A stretch of 64,000 bases of DNA from Darksidea phi (Eukaryota; Ascomycota; Dothideomycetes; Pleosporales; Lentitheciaceae), in contig JASJFT010000119.1 in NCBI GenBank assembly GCA_030770425.1, forward strand, positions 1 through 64,000, read 5' to 3'. Below are positions 10,891-21,821 of the stretch, piece by piece; the first letter of the stretch is position 1, and every line of letters starts with the position of its first letter. A program made the position numbers and the translations under genes. The notes under the pieces are model-generated. The model was not told the origin of the DNA. It made no database searches and saw only the letters and a list, made by a program, of their open reading frames with translations.

Positions 10891-11825
10891 GATCATCGCA
10901 ATAAATTTATCGTTATTAACAACGGAGTTTGCAGGAGGAACAGTCTCTGAGCTTATAACTGTCGCACTTTTTGTGCGCTGAGGATAATTGTTCTGTCGGA
11001 GGGGTACAGTATTGTAAGTGTGGTGTTCTGTCGAGCACCCTCTCTACAGGAACCGCACAGCAAGATTACTAATACAGGTTATTCTTGTCGGATTTCGAAG
11101 TCATGCCTGGCTTGCCGCATATAATTATCCAAGTTTAATAGCTTAGGCATAACATGATAGGCGCCAACACGGTAGGGGCCGAATAATTCCCAAAAAATTA
11201 CTATTGCTCGAAGAGGAAGGGGAGATAAGGGCAGGCACCAGCTTGGTGACAAGACTGGGCCGTGCCCCATCAAGTTTATATAAATCCTTAATAACTGAAA
11301 GAAATCTAAGATAACTATTTCTGGTTTGCACTTGGAATAATTCCAACTGGACCACATTGGGATTACCATAGGCAATCTTAGATGAAGAAGGGCTTCGCTT
11401 AGCATACGAACGGAGATAGGGCTGCGCCCGATTAGGAAATCATGATTCCAAACCCTCCAATTTGCCCAAATTAAGTCGTTTAACTTGTCACCCTGTAAGC
11501 ATTAATGATTGGATTTTAAATGGAAGATCGAAGGTTGCACGGGCTTGCCAGGACTACCCAGCTCGCCAAAGCCTGCGGCTCGTCGGCAACAGTGGATTAG
11601 AATAACGATATTCCTTCCCTACAAGCCGGATGATATAAATGATAAAATGCATTATATAGGTACTCTATATTAGCGGAAAGTCACAAGTTCCGTGAACAAG
11701 TCCTCCTTGGACGGGCTGAGCATATAAGTCATGAGTTTCCCAAAACTTTACCGGCACGAAAGCGTGAACGGCGCGAACATCGGCATTAAATTGTTACCCA
11801 CTCACGATCTTTGTATACATTCACA
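10891..11825. other. AT-rich intergenic DNA
   Basis: Between the copia relic and the SOD gene. It is rich in TA dinucleotides, especially around 11440-11700. A minus frame at 11405-11079 is open but matches nothing I know. The last 150 bp must contain the SOD promoter. No other feature seen. Confidence 0.4.
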
Positions 11826-12510
11826 ATGTGGTTTCTTACAATCTTCGCCTTCTTATTCGCTGTGCGCGCTCTCGCACAAAACCACACAACCGGAAAACTT
11901 GGCGATGCCATGGTGGTTACGAACAATCCTCCGATGGCATCCTATGTTGCCATGTTTCCTCGACACGGAATGAGCAAAATCAAAGGGCAGGTTACTGCAA
12001 TGTCTGGAAAGGATGGCAAAGGGGTCAAATTCAGTCTGATGATCCGGGATCTTCCCAGAGAAGGAGGACCATTCAGTGAGTTTCTGCATCTAAGAAGCCG
12101 GGCTGAACACTCAATTTACTAATAACACTTCCTTCCGTCCAGGTTTCCACATTCATGATCAGCCGGTTCCTATGGACGGAAACTGCACCGGCACGAAGGC
12201 TCACCTTGACCCCTATCAACGCGGACAGACTCCTCCCTGCGAGATGAGTATGCCTCAAACTTGCGAAGTGGGTGACCTTTCCGGAAAGCATGGAAAGATT
12301 GAGGGAACTAGGGCTTATAAGAAGTACGTTCAGCTGGCTCAGCCTGTATAGTTGCCAAGTGGCTATTCTAATATCCGGGACAGTTTCACGGACATGTACG
12401 CAGCTCTTGTTCCAGGTATTGGAGCATTCTTCGGCAACCGAAGCATCGTCATTCATTCTGCCAACACAACCCGTCTTGCTTGCGCCAACTTTACTATGGA
12501 TATGGACTAG
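11826..12510 (+). CDS. Secreted Cu-only superoxide dismutase (SOD5-like)
   Basis: Three exons: 11826-12075, 12143-12323 and 12384-12510, giving 185 residues. Introns of 67 and 60 nt have GTGAGT and GTACGT donors and CAG acceptors, with phases 1 and 2 that join cleanly. The N-terminus MWFLTIFAFLFAVRALA is a signal peptide. Copper ligands are present: FHIHDQ (H86, H88), KAHLDP (H104) and RSIVIHS (H168). The segment CEVGDLSGKHG and the end TTRLACANF closely follow the fungal Cu-only class, which lacks part of the zinc site. The extracellular enzyme would dismute superoxide, often host-derived. Unlike Candida SOD4-6, the protein stops at MDMD with no Ser/Thr tail or GPI signal, so it is probably freely secreted. 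The start was chosen because it gives the signal peptide. Confidence 0.88.
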
Positions 12511-13583
12511 TGTTCGGAGGATAGGGGTATCTCTTATGTTAGTGAAACCCATTTCCGTCCATGTTGGCCATTCTTGCTGTAAGCATGTTTACCCTGTAAT
12601 TAGGAGATCCAGTAGCCAATTAATAGAGAGAGGAAGGGAGCGAAATAATCGTATAGAAATGTTGAGGAGTTCGTCTTCGCGTAGTTGATCTTTGAACATT
12701 CGTATTAAGCCAGCTTTATTTGCCTTCTACCGTTAATGTATAGTAGCCTAGAATGATAACACTATCACAGTCTGAATAGTCTCTAAAAGCCTTTATAAGT
12801 GTCTAGCAGTAGGTATCGAAATAATCTTTGCCTGTTTAGAAGATATAAGAGTTTACCTTATTCTTACTCGGCAAACTGTACTTAAGCGCCTTAACACCTT
12901 ATAGCTCATTCTCCGCCCACCCCCACAGTCTCCTGCATAGATCTTTGTCCCTCACCAAGGTCGGCTCCTTCCCAGGCACTCCACTGATTTCGTAAAACAT
13001 AGTGCTTACTATAGTGGGACTAGTCACCGCCCATAAATGGTTTGTAATACCGACAGATCCAGGTACACAGAAAGAAGGCGCAGCGGGCATTATTATGTGT
13101 ATGAGGAAGCTCTCCCCCCTTTTTTAGAGCAGTAGCCATACCCGTGAAAACTCTCCCCAGATTCATTGCAGCCGTTTTTAGCGCAAGGTGATAGTGCACG
13201 GGCTCCCGTGCAAGGCCGATAAAAGCCACCTTGCTCTGCCCATTGAGCTGTGTATATGACTAAATAAAGCTCACGTGTGAGCATGTTCCCGGAAGATCCA
13301 GTAAGGGCAGCTGGACCTTAAGTCTTTTGAGAGTGTTCGGACGTGCGCCGCCGGGTTTGTGGCTAAAGAGGAACGGCCCGACAACCCCTTGCTTAACGTG
13401 GCTATCATACGCGTTGTGACCGAACAACAAGCGAGCGATACAAGGTCCACTTCTGCCTCAACTATATTGGTCATGCACTCTTATCGAGGCTGTTGGTGCT
13501 GACTATGATGTACACAGCACAATAGGAGCCAGGTACTGACGTGCGCATCGTGGTCGTTTAGAACTCGGGACATGCCGTAGCGC
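12511..13583. other. Gene-free, partly RIP-like DNA
   Basis: 12580-12900 is AT- and TA-rich. 12900-13583 is GC-balanced, with short frames on minus (for example 13474-13271) that carry no recognised motif. No gene supported. Confidence 0.45.
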
Positions 13584-13895
13584 CTAAGGGAGGAATCCAG
13601 TTCCATAAGCTGAGAACTGACTGCGCGGACATGGTGCGTGATTCTCATGCCATCTTGAGCTCAGGAAAGCGCACCTCAGTCCTGGGCGTAACTGTGTTGC
13701 TTCTCTCCCAATCGTTGCACTCTCCAAAGGCCTTACGGGTGATGTTGTCCACCACGGCCTTCTTGGCCGCCTTGCCCCACGGTAGGTCCGCAACGTAAAT
13801 ACGGGCCGGCCGGCCGTGCCTCGCGAGTTCGATCGCCGTTTTGCGGCCCAAGTCTCCAACGGCTTCCGCCATGAGGACGACTTTGCTGACAACGA
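13584..13895 (-). pseudogene. Fragment of a short-chain dehydrogenase/reductase
   Basis: On minus from about 13895 the frame reads VVSKVVLMAEAVGDLGRKT and continues ELARHGRPARIYVADLP, the shape of an SDR beta1-alphaA-beta2 unit. The glycine-rich NAD(P) loop is degraded: the TGxxxGxG positions read AEAVGDLG. The frame ends about 75 codons later, before the catalytic Tyr-Lys region, and no further exon could be joined. It is best read as a decayed gene fragment. Identification rests on one motif, so confidence is moderate. Confidence 0.5.
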
Positions 13896-15314
13896 TGGAA
13901 TGTCACGCGCGAAGTCAAAGGCGGCACCGCTGCCATTGGAGCACGTCTTGTTGCGCGACCTGAAAAGGGTGATGCAGGAATACCTTCGGTCCGCCCGGCG
14001 GCTATACTAGCACCAGAAGCTCCCCTTGCTGAGCGAACGGCCCGCCGCGGAGAGTAATGCATGTCATGGAGCGGCTGAAAATGGGCTAAAAAGAAGCAAG
14101 AAAGCCGGCTCGCTGCGGGAGACAGGTCCCAATACTACTGCACCCAAACTACAGTCCACGCACAGCATGATGTGTGCCGTATCCATTCTCTTCTCTTACT
14201 ACTGCTAAACGAGGCGTTTCATCACTCGCGAGACCACCCCGTCGCTCAACAATCAGGTTCCACTCGGCTCATTCGCCACTCGAACCGCGCCTTTATCCGC
14301 CTACCCGAACCCCACAACTGCCCTACAAAGCAGAGGCGCGAGCACAGCGAGCCGCCTTCCGGAAAAACCAGACGACTCAGAGCGAGGATTATGACGGGCC
14401 AGTGCATGTACTGCGGAAGGTAAAGATCTGGCTGAACGCGCGAGCGTGCCAGTCGAGAGGTAGCGATAAGGAGAAGGAAAGTTCTAACTTCAGAGCATGT
14501 AGGCAACCCTGTCTCTGGCCTGACGCCTCTGCTAAACCCCGCCGCCTCGACTGCGAAGTGAACTTCACACTCTCCTTTTCGCACATAGCCATTCCCCGGC
14601 TCCGATGGCTTATATAATCGCCTAAGGGCCGCAGATAATTACATTTTAAGCCACATAGCCGACGCGTTTGTAAAGACGACCGCGTTTCTACTTGTATCGA
14701 GGTCAAGCCACCAGCGATAATTATACAGAAGCAAATACCAACATTGAAGTTAGCATATTGTTGGCAGCTAGGCCGCGGGAGATGATGAAGCTCGTATAGC
14801 GCGTGCCATCGGTAAATAAACGCCGTTCGCAAATTCGAAAGCCAAAGGATAAAGGAACAACATTTCTGTGCGGAGATATCCTCCTCGCATGGCGCACGTT
14901 GCCCGCTCAACTACACCCGCTGCTGTAAACATGAATGCTCTGAACTCTCCTCCTCGGTCAAATTTGGACTCCCATCCGCGAAGGCCAGATGCAGCAAGCA
15001 CGTCCATTACGACCCAATCTCAGGCCGGCTCAAAGCGGGTGTAGCCTCCAAGCCCGAGGGAGATATTGCACAACTTGGTATACGGGACAAGCCTATCGAA
15101 TATGTTGTTGAATACAGTTGCCTGCCCCCAGAAATGCTTCCGCGCTGACAGGCAGGCTTTGGGTGACATTGTCGCGACGTCAAGACTATCACGGTACCTA
15201 CTGCGCTATAGCTGGAGGGCGAACTTATCTAGCCAACAAACACCTCCTCACCTGCTGCTCCTTCACCCTTACTTCCCGCATCCATCAATTCTCCACTCCC
15301 CCCTATCTCACTAC
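13896..15314. other. Gene-free stretch
   Basis: About 1.4 kb with only short overlapping frames on both strands and no splice-supported gene. Nothing recognised. Confidence 0.45.
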
Positions 15315-16679
15315 TCAAACGCAGGGACCAGCATGATTCTCAAATCCCACAACTCCCCTCCAAGGATCAAATCCAAACGCCCACCTCCTATACGCATGCC
15401 TCCCCGTATTGATAAAATTACGCTTTCTCGTTCCCACAGGTGCCGGATCGTAAATAACCTGTGCATACAGGGGCGTAACATCACACGTCGCACTCGGGCT
15501 CTCAGGTCCATACTGGAAATGCTCCAGCTCGGTGAACCCCGGCGTCCTCGTCGTGCCTCCAGCTCTGATAGTAGCAACCTTGCCCCCGAGCAGGTGCTTC
15601 GTCAACGGGTCGCGGACGGCTTCAGCCGTCGTCTTCGGCATCCGGATCGATGCGTTGTTTACCCCCGTATCGAGCAACAGTCCCTCTACCTCCGTGCATC
15701 CGGCCACCGACGACGGGGCGAACGCTACACAGCCCCGAGGCTCAGGCCACGGATAATGCGGATTATATGTCCCTACCAACGGCGGCGTCACACCCGGTGC
15801 GTCATTCAACCTGACCTCGAATCCCGCCATCGCCCCACCCCAGACCGTGGGCGTCAAGCCGACAGTTATGCCGTGCTGATCGATGCGCCACCCAGGATAA
15901 AATGTAGATGTGGTAGCGAGGTCTATCGGATCTATGTATTTAAGGTTCAAAAGGGGGTTTTTGTCGGGCGTGCCGTCGGGCTGGCCGTCGTAGGTGCGGC
16001 CGAAGCCGATGCCTAGGAGCTGCGTTTTGCTCGCATCGGAGGGCGTGCCCCCGCCTCCGGGGCACACGTCACCGTCGGCGGGCGTCCAGTCTTCGCAGTC
16101 CGTGTATTTGACGTCGATGGCGAGGACTTTGACGGTGGCGTTGACTCGCTGCGGGGCGTCGGTGAAGGAGACCTGGCGTGTTACCCACCAGCCGGTGTAC
16201 AGCGTGTGACTGCTGCTGAGGAACTGGCGGCCGCGGTTCCCAATCGTTTTCTCACTGGGGAGGAGGTTGACTATAATTACACGGACAGTTAGTAGAGTGG
16301 TCGATGGAATGGGAAGTCTTTCATCACCGAGGCCGCGGTTGGGTTGGTTGAGCGGGGTCGCGTACTATCGTTCCCGTTAGCTCTATATCTGAAGTACTAT
16401 GGGATTGAAAACTCACCCTTTAGAGGCGGTGGTCACGATTCCGCAGGTCCCAGTGTCGACGGAGAAGGTATAGGTGGAGGCATCGTACCAAGGGGGTGAA
16501 GAGGTGGGATTACTGAATTGGATTCGGGCGTGCGGGGCGGTGTTGAAGTTGTGAATGCCCGAGGTGAGGTCGGACCAGGGGATGCGGGTGCTGAGGGTAT
16601 AACCTGTATATGGCGAGGGGCCTTGGGAGAGGGCGGAGAGGGGAAGGAGGGTAAGGAAGAAGAGGCGTGGGACATGCAT
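15315..16679 (-). CDS. Secreted pepsin-like (A1-like) aspartic-protease fold protein
   Basis: Two exons, 16679-16417 and 16254-15315, give 400 residues. The intron (162 nt) has donor GTGAGT, an ACTAAC branch and a pyrimidine-rich CCCCAG acceptor. A nearer TATAG acceptor was rejected because it breaks the frame. The N-terminus MHVPRLFFLTLLPLSALS is a signal peptide. Two Asp-Thr-Gly motifs sit where the paired catalytic motifs of pepsin-type proteases would be: FSVDTGTCGIV (D75) and LLLDTGVNNASI (D283). The end reads NTGRHAYRRWAFGFD. The flanking residues differ from classical DTGS, and hydrophobic-hydrophobic-Gly partners are weak, so it may be a divergent or inactive member. It is likely extracellular. 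There are about eight cysteines, compatible with disulphides. Confidence 0.7.
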
Positions 16680-17695
16680 TGTGGGGAGTGTGTGAGTTTG
16701 AAGTGAAGCTGTAGCGTTTTGATGTCGTCCGAAGTAATGCAGTCAAGTGAAGTGATCGTTTTGCTTTATATATTGTCTTCTTCTATATGCCCTTGTACTC
16801 CCGAAGCGAAGGAGTGGAGTTAGAAGGGCGTGTGGCGTCGTATATGGAGACCCTGGGATGCTACCTCAACGAGGCGAACATATGGGTAGTCGATATTGCA
16901 GGAGCTGAAGCGCGTAATGGCTGCATATACGAAGAAGCTCGTTTTTATTGTCACCACATGATCTTAGTAGCCAACCTGTTAATACCACAACGCAACCCCT
17001 AATGGAAATCGATATATAAAACTAACAGTATATATTATTCTGCATAGAATGAATAAATGCAACTAATTCTGTAAGGTCATTCGATTAATTGTGGTTATAG
17101 AGGTAGGCTTGAGGAGCAGATATAAGGATGATGTAATTCAATAAACCGAGCTCCTTCGTACTACCGAAGAGCGGTTGTCGCCTTGAAAAGCCTCAAACAA
17201 TGACTCTTTTTCATTAGTTGCCAAATATGCGCTAACCACACTGAGGTCGCACAGCGTTCGGACAATGCGAGGAGGCGAAAATTCAGAAAATCGGCTATCT
17301 AATCTGTGCAATCACCGATGTCGGTGATAGGCATCCCCGGTGGCCGATGGTTTTATGAAGCGGACCGGAGTTGCTGACCTCTTCCAATTGTTACGACTCA
17401 TTATGAATCATATTGCCAAGCCATCAGCTGAGAAATGTCAATACAATAGCAACGAAAGTTATAACGAAGATAAGTAGGGCCCAAAGGTCAAGCCGAGAGG
17501 TGAAGCACATGGCTACTCCTTGATTTGATTTCTAATGTGTACATTTCCAAAGATCAGTGCCACTAAATAACTTGTCGTGATCTGTTACCTGTCCGGCAAT
17601 AGAATGATTGCAGGGTAAAGAGCTGGTTGCACACTCCTTTTCAGTCATCAAGGTGATAATATCAAGGAGCGGTATTGAGTGAAAATATAAGACCT
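16680..17695. other. Gene-free intergenic DNA
   Basis: Upstream of the aspartic-protease-like gene, with an AT-rich block at 16990-17120. Short frames only; nothing recognised. Confidence 0.45.
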
Positions 17696-17699
17696 AAAG

Positions 17700-17845
17700 G
17701 CTCGTGTACAAGGTGTGGGTATAGTACCTCTACTATGTACAAACTCCTACTGTGTTTCGTGCGGACCTTACAAAAAAGATTCGCACTATGGAAATCTAAA
17801 CTAATAGGACCTGGAGGTCTATTTATTAATAGTGGAGTCGATATC
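17700..17845 (+). repeat. Dispersed repeat A, copy 1
   Basis: From about 17710 the sequence shares an ordered series of blocks with 34999-35150: GTGGGTATAG, ACCTCTACT, TGTACAAA, CTCCTACTGT, GCGGACCTTA and a final AAATCTAAAC. The copy at 35 kb has an extra duplicated block (CCTACTGTATTT). Same orientation as copy 2. It may be a degraded transposon end. It has no coding capacity. Confidence 0.7.
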
Positions 17846-18799
17846 TTTCATTGTAATAATAATGGTTTGATATATGGCCGTTGATTAGTAGTTATGGAGC
17901 CGTGGGGACTCTGAAAACTTCTTGAAGTAACGAAATTTTCATCACAAGTGTAGTCTTACACAATTGTTACCGTTTTCAAGATAGTGAATCCAAAAATTTG
18001 ACGAGAAATAGAGCTTGAATGTGCCTCTATCCACGAATGAATATAGCAAGATGACTCGCGACACCTAGCATCATTGATTGAAGAAGCATCCTCGCGAATA
18101 TGTCGACCAGTAACTTCATTTTCGATTTTCAGGAAGGAGGAAAGACTCGTGCTTCAGGAGGTTGAAAGTAGGAACATGGCGATTCTCATAGAGCTTATTA
18201 TACGGCGGTTTTATCTGAAGCGGTGGAGCTGTTCTGAGATTTGGGGCCGGGCTGTGTGGACATCCGGACGGCTCGGCCAGTACGAAAGTTTCATTACCCT
18301 AAGCGCTTGTAACCCTAGAAGCAGTCTTAGTGGCGAAGCTCTACAGCTTCGTGCACTAGTATGCTAGGATATATTGGCGACATGCGGCGTATATGGGGCA
18401 TCAACATGCCGTGAAAGTACCAAAGCGCCAAGTCTGACTTGGTATGCACCAGGGATGTACGCACGGAGAACTACTATGACAAGAAGACACATAGCCAGCC
18501 CCACTGCAGTTGATCCCGAGGCTAACTGGAACCATTATTCCCGCTTCAGCGAAGTCCATGGCGAAGGATAGCACTGGTACCTTGCAATTCAAAGGAAACA
18601 AGAAGAGTCGTCTGTGAGAAGCAAAGAACAAGCGCTACCCTTTATTACGGCCTCCATGCTCACGCAAAAGCCAGTGACGAATATGTTCGTCAGGCCAAAT
18701 CTAGTGGTAAGTTTTAGATACGTTCTCATGAGCTTGATAGTCACGCTGAGTTTCGACTAGCTAGCCCAACGGGCCCCGAAATCGTCGCTTCTTTTCACG
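17846..18799. other. Gene-free intergenic DNA
   Basis: Short open frames on plus (18074-18367, 18374-18571) have no recognisable motif. They may include the decayed 5' part of the hydrolase relic that follows. Confidence 0.4.
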
Positions 18800-19290
18800 C
18801 GTACTCGATCTGGTTCTTCACATTCAGCGACTTGAAGATGACGTCGTCATGGTCATGCACATTTTTAGTAGCATGATAGGCGGTACATCTTTGGATGGAC
18901 TTGAGAAGGAGTCGCGCACACAGAAGGGTTTAAATGGCGGTGTCGTGTGACTCATCTACGTGGTTGCCTTCCTTGTACCTGAGGGATTCCAGCGCACTCA
19001 CTCCGTGCTATTCGCGGCAACATGGTACCTGAGATGAAAACTGATCTGGAGGTGAGAATTGTACGGAGGATATTATGACCATTTCCGCTAGGCTTTTTTC
19101 AGGCTGAAAATTATCGCAATGCAACCCAAAGACGCCAAAGGCATGTTCTATCAGGACTTGGGCGATGGCACCGTTACCGAGCCGGCAAAAGAACTACAAT
19201 CCCAGAGTTTGGGGCCTTCTGGAGCACGACGACACATACTGCTTGGCGCCACATTCTGACCACTTATATCCTCTGCCTGAGGATGTACCA
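18800..19290 (+). pseudogene. Decayed alpha/beta-hydrolase gene
   Basis: A frame near 18805-18990 reads EDDVVMVMHIFSSMIGGTS, then SRTQKGLNGGVV, a stop, and LIYVVAFLVPEGF. That is the pattern of fungal AB_hydrolase_6 proteins (beta-strand, nucleophile elbow region, GGVxxLxYxxAFxxPEG). After an intron-like gap it continues as MFYQDLGDGTVTEPAKELQS (19143). The nucleophile position is altered (HIFSSM instead of HSYGG) and stop codons interrupt the frame, so it is not functional. The N-terminal third was not found. Confidence 0.5.
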
Positions 19291-19587
19291 ACGACTGTAG
19301 CAGCCGCGGAGTGTCTTGTTGATGCCACCCAAGCGAGCGGACCGCACAAGACTGACAATCCAATCAAGGTAAAAGCGGGCACAGTCCCTTCATCAGCAAG
19401 CCAGAATGGACAACGGGTATGCTCATCGAGGAGGTTGGTAAAATCGTTTGCATAGCGATTGCACTGCGATATGTGTCCAACTCATAAAGTGATGGTTAAT
19501 TAACCTAACGTTACTAAATTAATTACGTGTAGATATTTCTAATTATGTATTTTGCTTAAATATTAACTATAAAATGGCAGTATTCTC

Positions 19588-20694
19588 CTAAAAATCTTTT
19601 TCTACAACAATATATGCATCAAAATGATCTGTGGTTTGACTAAAATGTTCCTCTCCGTCGATCAAAACCGGCAATCCATCCTGCTGAAGGCCACCACCAG
19701 GAAGATAAATTTTATTTGCCACGGCAACAGCGTCCAAACCGTGACGAGGGACAGCCATGGGATTTTCCTGAGACCATGTTTCAGTCGTCGTATCGAATAC
19801 TTCAGTCTCCCTGAAGACCCCGTCCGCAGCGTTAGGGTTAGCCTCGCCACCAAACGTGTAGAACTTCTTTCCAACCACAGCTCCAGATAGACCACCGCGA
19901 GGTACTGGCATTCTCCCTTGGCTTGTTTTCCATCCAGCTTGTTGACTGTTTAGATCAAGCATGAAGACTGTGCCGCGGACATTCTCTTGGCTCATATATC
20001 GCCCACCAACGACGTAGAAGGTATTCCCAACAACAGCGCCAACACCGTGCTGTCGACCTTCGGGTATATCTGACGCAACACCTGATAGTCGTTGCCATTT
20101 CCCCGAGGTGGTGTTAAATGCGGTGACGGTGGTAAGAGAGTCTTGCTCATCAGGGCTAAGGGTAGTCGTTCCGCCAGCGAGATAAATCATCTCTCCATGC
20201 ACACCCAGTATGGCACTACCCCTCTCTGTGCCTTCCTCCATAGACTCCAACGGGCTCCATTCATCTGTTGCGGGATCATAAACGTGGCACTCTCCGGAAG
20301 CAATCCAGTCTGCAAGGGGCGAGGGAGGATCTTGTGCATCGACTAGTCCCCCAAGAAGGTAAATTTTTCCGTTTACAGTGGCAACATTGGGATGGTTGAC
20401 TCTGTATGGCGTCGGAGCCTTGTTTTTCCAGGTATTAGAGGGAATGTCGTACACCTCCATCACATCAGTCGTTCGGATTCCTTCTTGTACGTCTTCGTCG
20501 CCAAGGCGGAAGACACCACCGATGAGAGCGATCGTTTTGTCGTCGATTGCAACGGTGCTATGCTCCTGGCGATGATTGGGAAGCCTGGCTAGGTTGACCC
20601 AGTGGCCAGTGCTCTTGATATTGTGTGGTGAGGCATGCGCAATATCCAATACACATAACAGGTTCAAAGACAAAAGTGTTCTGGGAAAAAGCAT
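19588..20694 (-). CDS. Secreted six-bladed kelch-repeat protein
   Basis: Single exon, 368 residues, ATG at 20694. The N-terminus MLFPRTLLSLNLLCVLDIAHA is a signal peptide. Six kelch units can be counted by their double-glycine strands: IALIGGV, IYLLGGL, IYLAGGT, FYVVGGR, FYTFGGE and IYLPGGG, spaced about 50-60 residues. Together they make a complete beta-propeller. No galactose-oxidase copper ligands or other catalytic motif is evident, so the molecular role is unknown; a carbohydrate-binding or adhesion function is a guess. The downstream region (19500-19580) is AT-rich. Confidence 0.8.
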   Translation of the reverse strand: MLFPRTLLSLNLLCVLDIAHASPHNIKSTGHWVNLARLPNHRQEHSTVAIDDKTIALIGGVFRLGDEDVQEGIRTTDVMEVYDIPSNTWKNKAPTPYRVNHPNVATVNGKIYLLGGLVDAQDPPSPLADWIASGECHVYDPATDEWSPLESMEEGTERGSAILGVHGEMIYLAGGTTTLSPDEQDSLTTVTAFNTTSGKWQRLSGVASDIPEGRQHGVGAVVGNTFYVVGGRYMSQENVRGTVFMLDLNSQQAGWKTSQGRMPVPRGGLSGAVVGKKFYTFGGEANPNAADGVFRETEVFDTTTETWSQENPMAVPRHGLDAVAVANKIYLPGGGLQQDGLPVLIDGEEHFSQTTDHFDAYIVVEKDF

Positions 20695-21821
20695 TTTGGA
20701 GATTCCGTTTCAGAGTTTTTCTAAAGAATAGAGGCAGGAGAAGTTCAAGTCAAGTTGATGCTGATATCTCTGAGAGAGACAGCTACCTTTTAACAACTCC
20801 ACTGTGAGGATTGATAACCAGTTGGTACCTGTGCATAGGCCTCCAAGCTATGTCCTAGATTATAAGTACACGTCATCTACCGCGTCATCTACCAAGTCAA
20901 CTAAATCGTAAAATGTAGAGCTTGTTCAGTTGTTGCGCAAGTTCAGGAGGCGTGAAGGATGGGGCGGTGCAGGAAGAAAAGCTGACGCGGTTGCAGGGGA
21001 CGGACGAGAAATACCCCGGTGAACAACCATGAAATAAAGTTAGATACGGAGGAACGAGAGTGTAGTGGCCATTGCAGGTTCGCTTAGCTGAGATCCCAGG
21101 TAGCTATCTGCAGCCCGCCACATACAGCTAGTAATAGATTCGTCCGAATACTTTCACTCGCCTACTCTGAGTGGTGGTGAGTCCCTAGCCGAGTCGTATA
21201 CCACTCTTTAAACAGAAGGTCAGTCGCATAAAGCTACTAAATAAGACAACAAGAAATTGGCGTTCTCCGCTACGAACAGAATGTAAGATCGCTAGAGTTG
21301 GGTCGCGTCATGGTCAAAGGATTGTAATGCTCTGTTTGTTCTAGCTGCCTTTGTATGAAAATAGATTAAATTCCCAAAATGAAAATTATTCGATTGACAG
21401 CTGCTACAGCGTTTCAACGAAGTGATTATAGAAATCCAATCTCTCGTGTAATAACATTATCGCCACATTTGATCAGTTATGCTACGGCATATGATTCGCA
21501 TTACCTGGTACTATTTCCACAGAATAATTCGGCGGCTGAACATAAGTTATCTGAACTCTCACAAGGCCACGGTGTATTCAAATAATATAACTCAACTAAG
21601 ATCTACCTGCTTGCAGAATCTGTGACCATAACTCCAGAACAGTCACATCGACACACTTGACCTATTCGTGACCGAGATATTGTACATCACAGTTACAGTC
21701 CCACTCCCCATGAATTGCAGTTTGGGCCGAAACTGGGACAAAAGCCGCCGAAGCTGACCACGACATTACTGAAGGCGATGGCACTGGAGTTATAGACTCA
21801 AATACTACCAGCACTACTCAT
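20695..21821. other. Gene-free stretch between kelch and beta-helix genes
   Basis: About 1.1 kb holding the kelch promoter and the 3' side of the beta-helix gene. Only short frames; nothing recognised. Confidence 0.5.

Noticed and set aside
16255..16270. TATAG at about 16270 as acceptor of the aspartic-protease-like gene
   Set aside because: It shifts the frame into a stop; CCCCAG at 16260-16255 keeps the frame and has a better pyrimidine tract.
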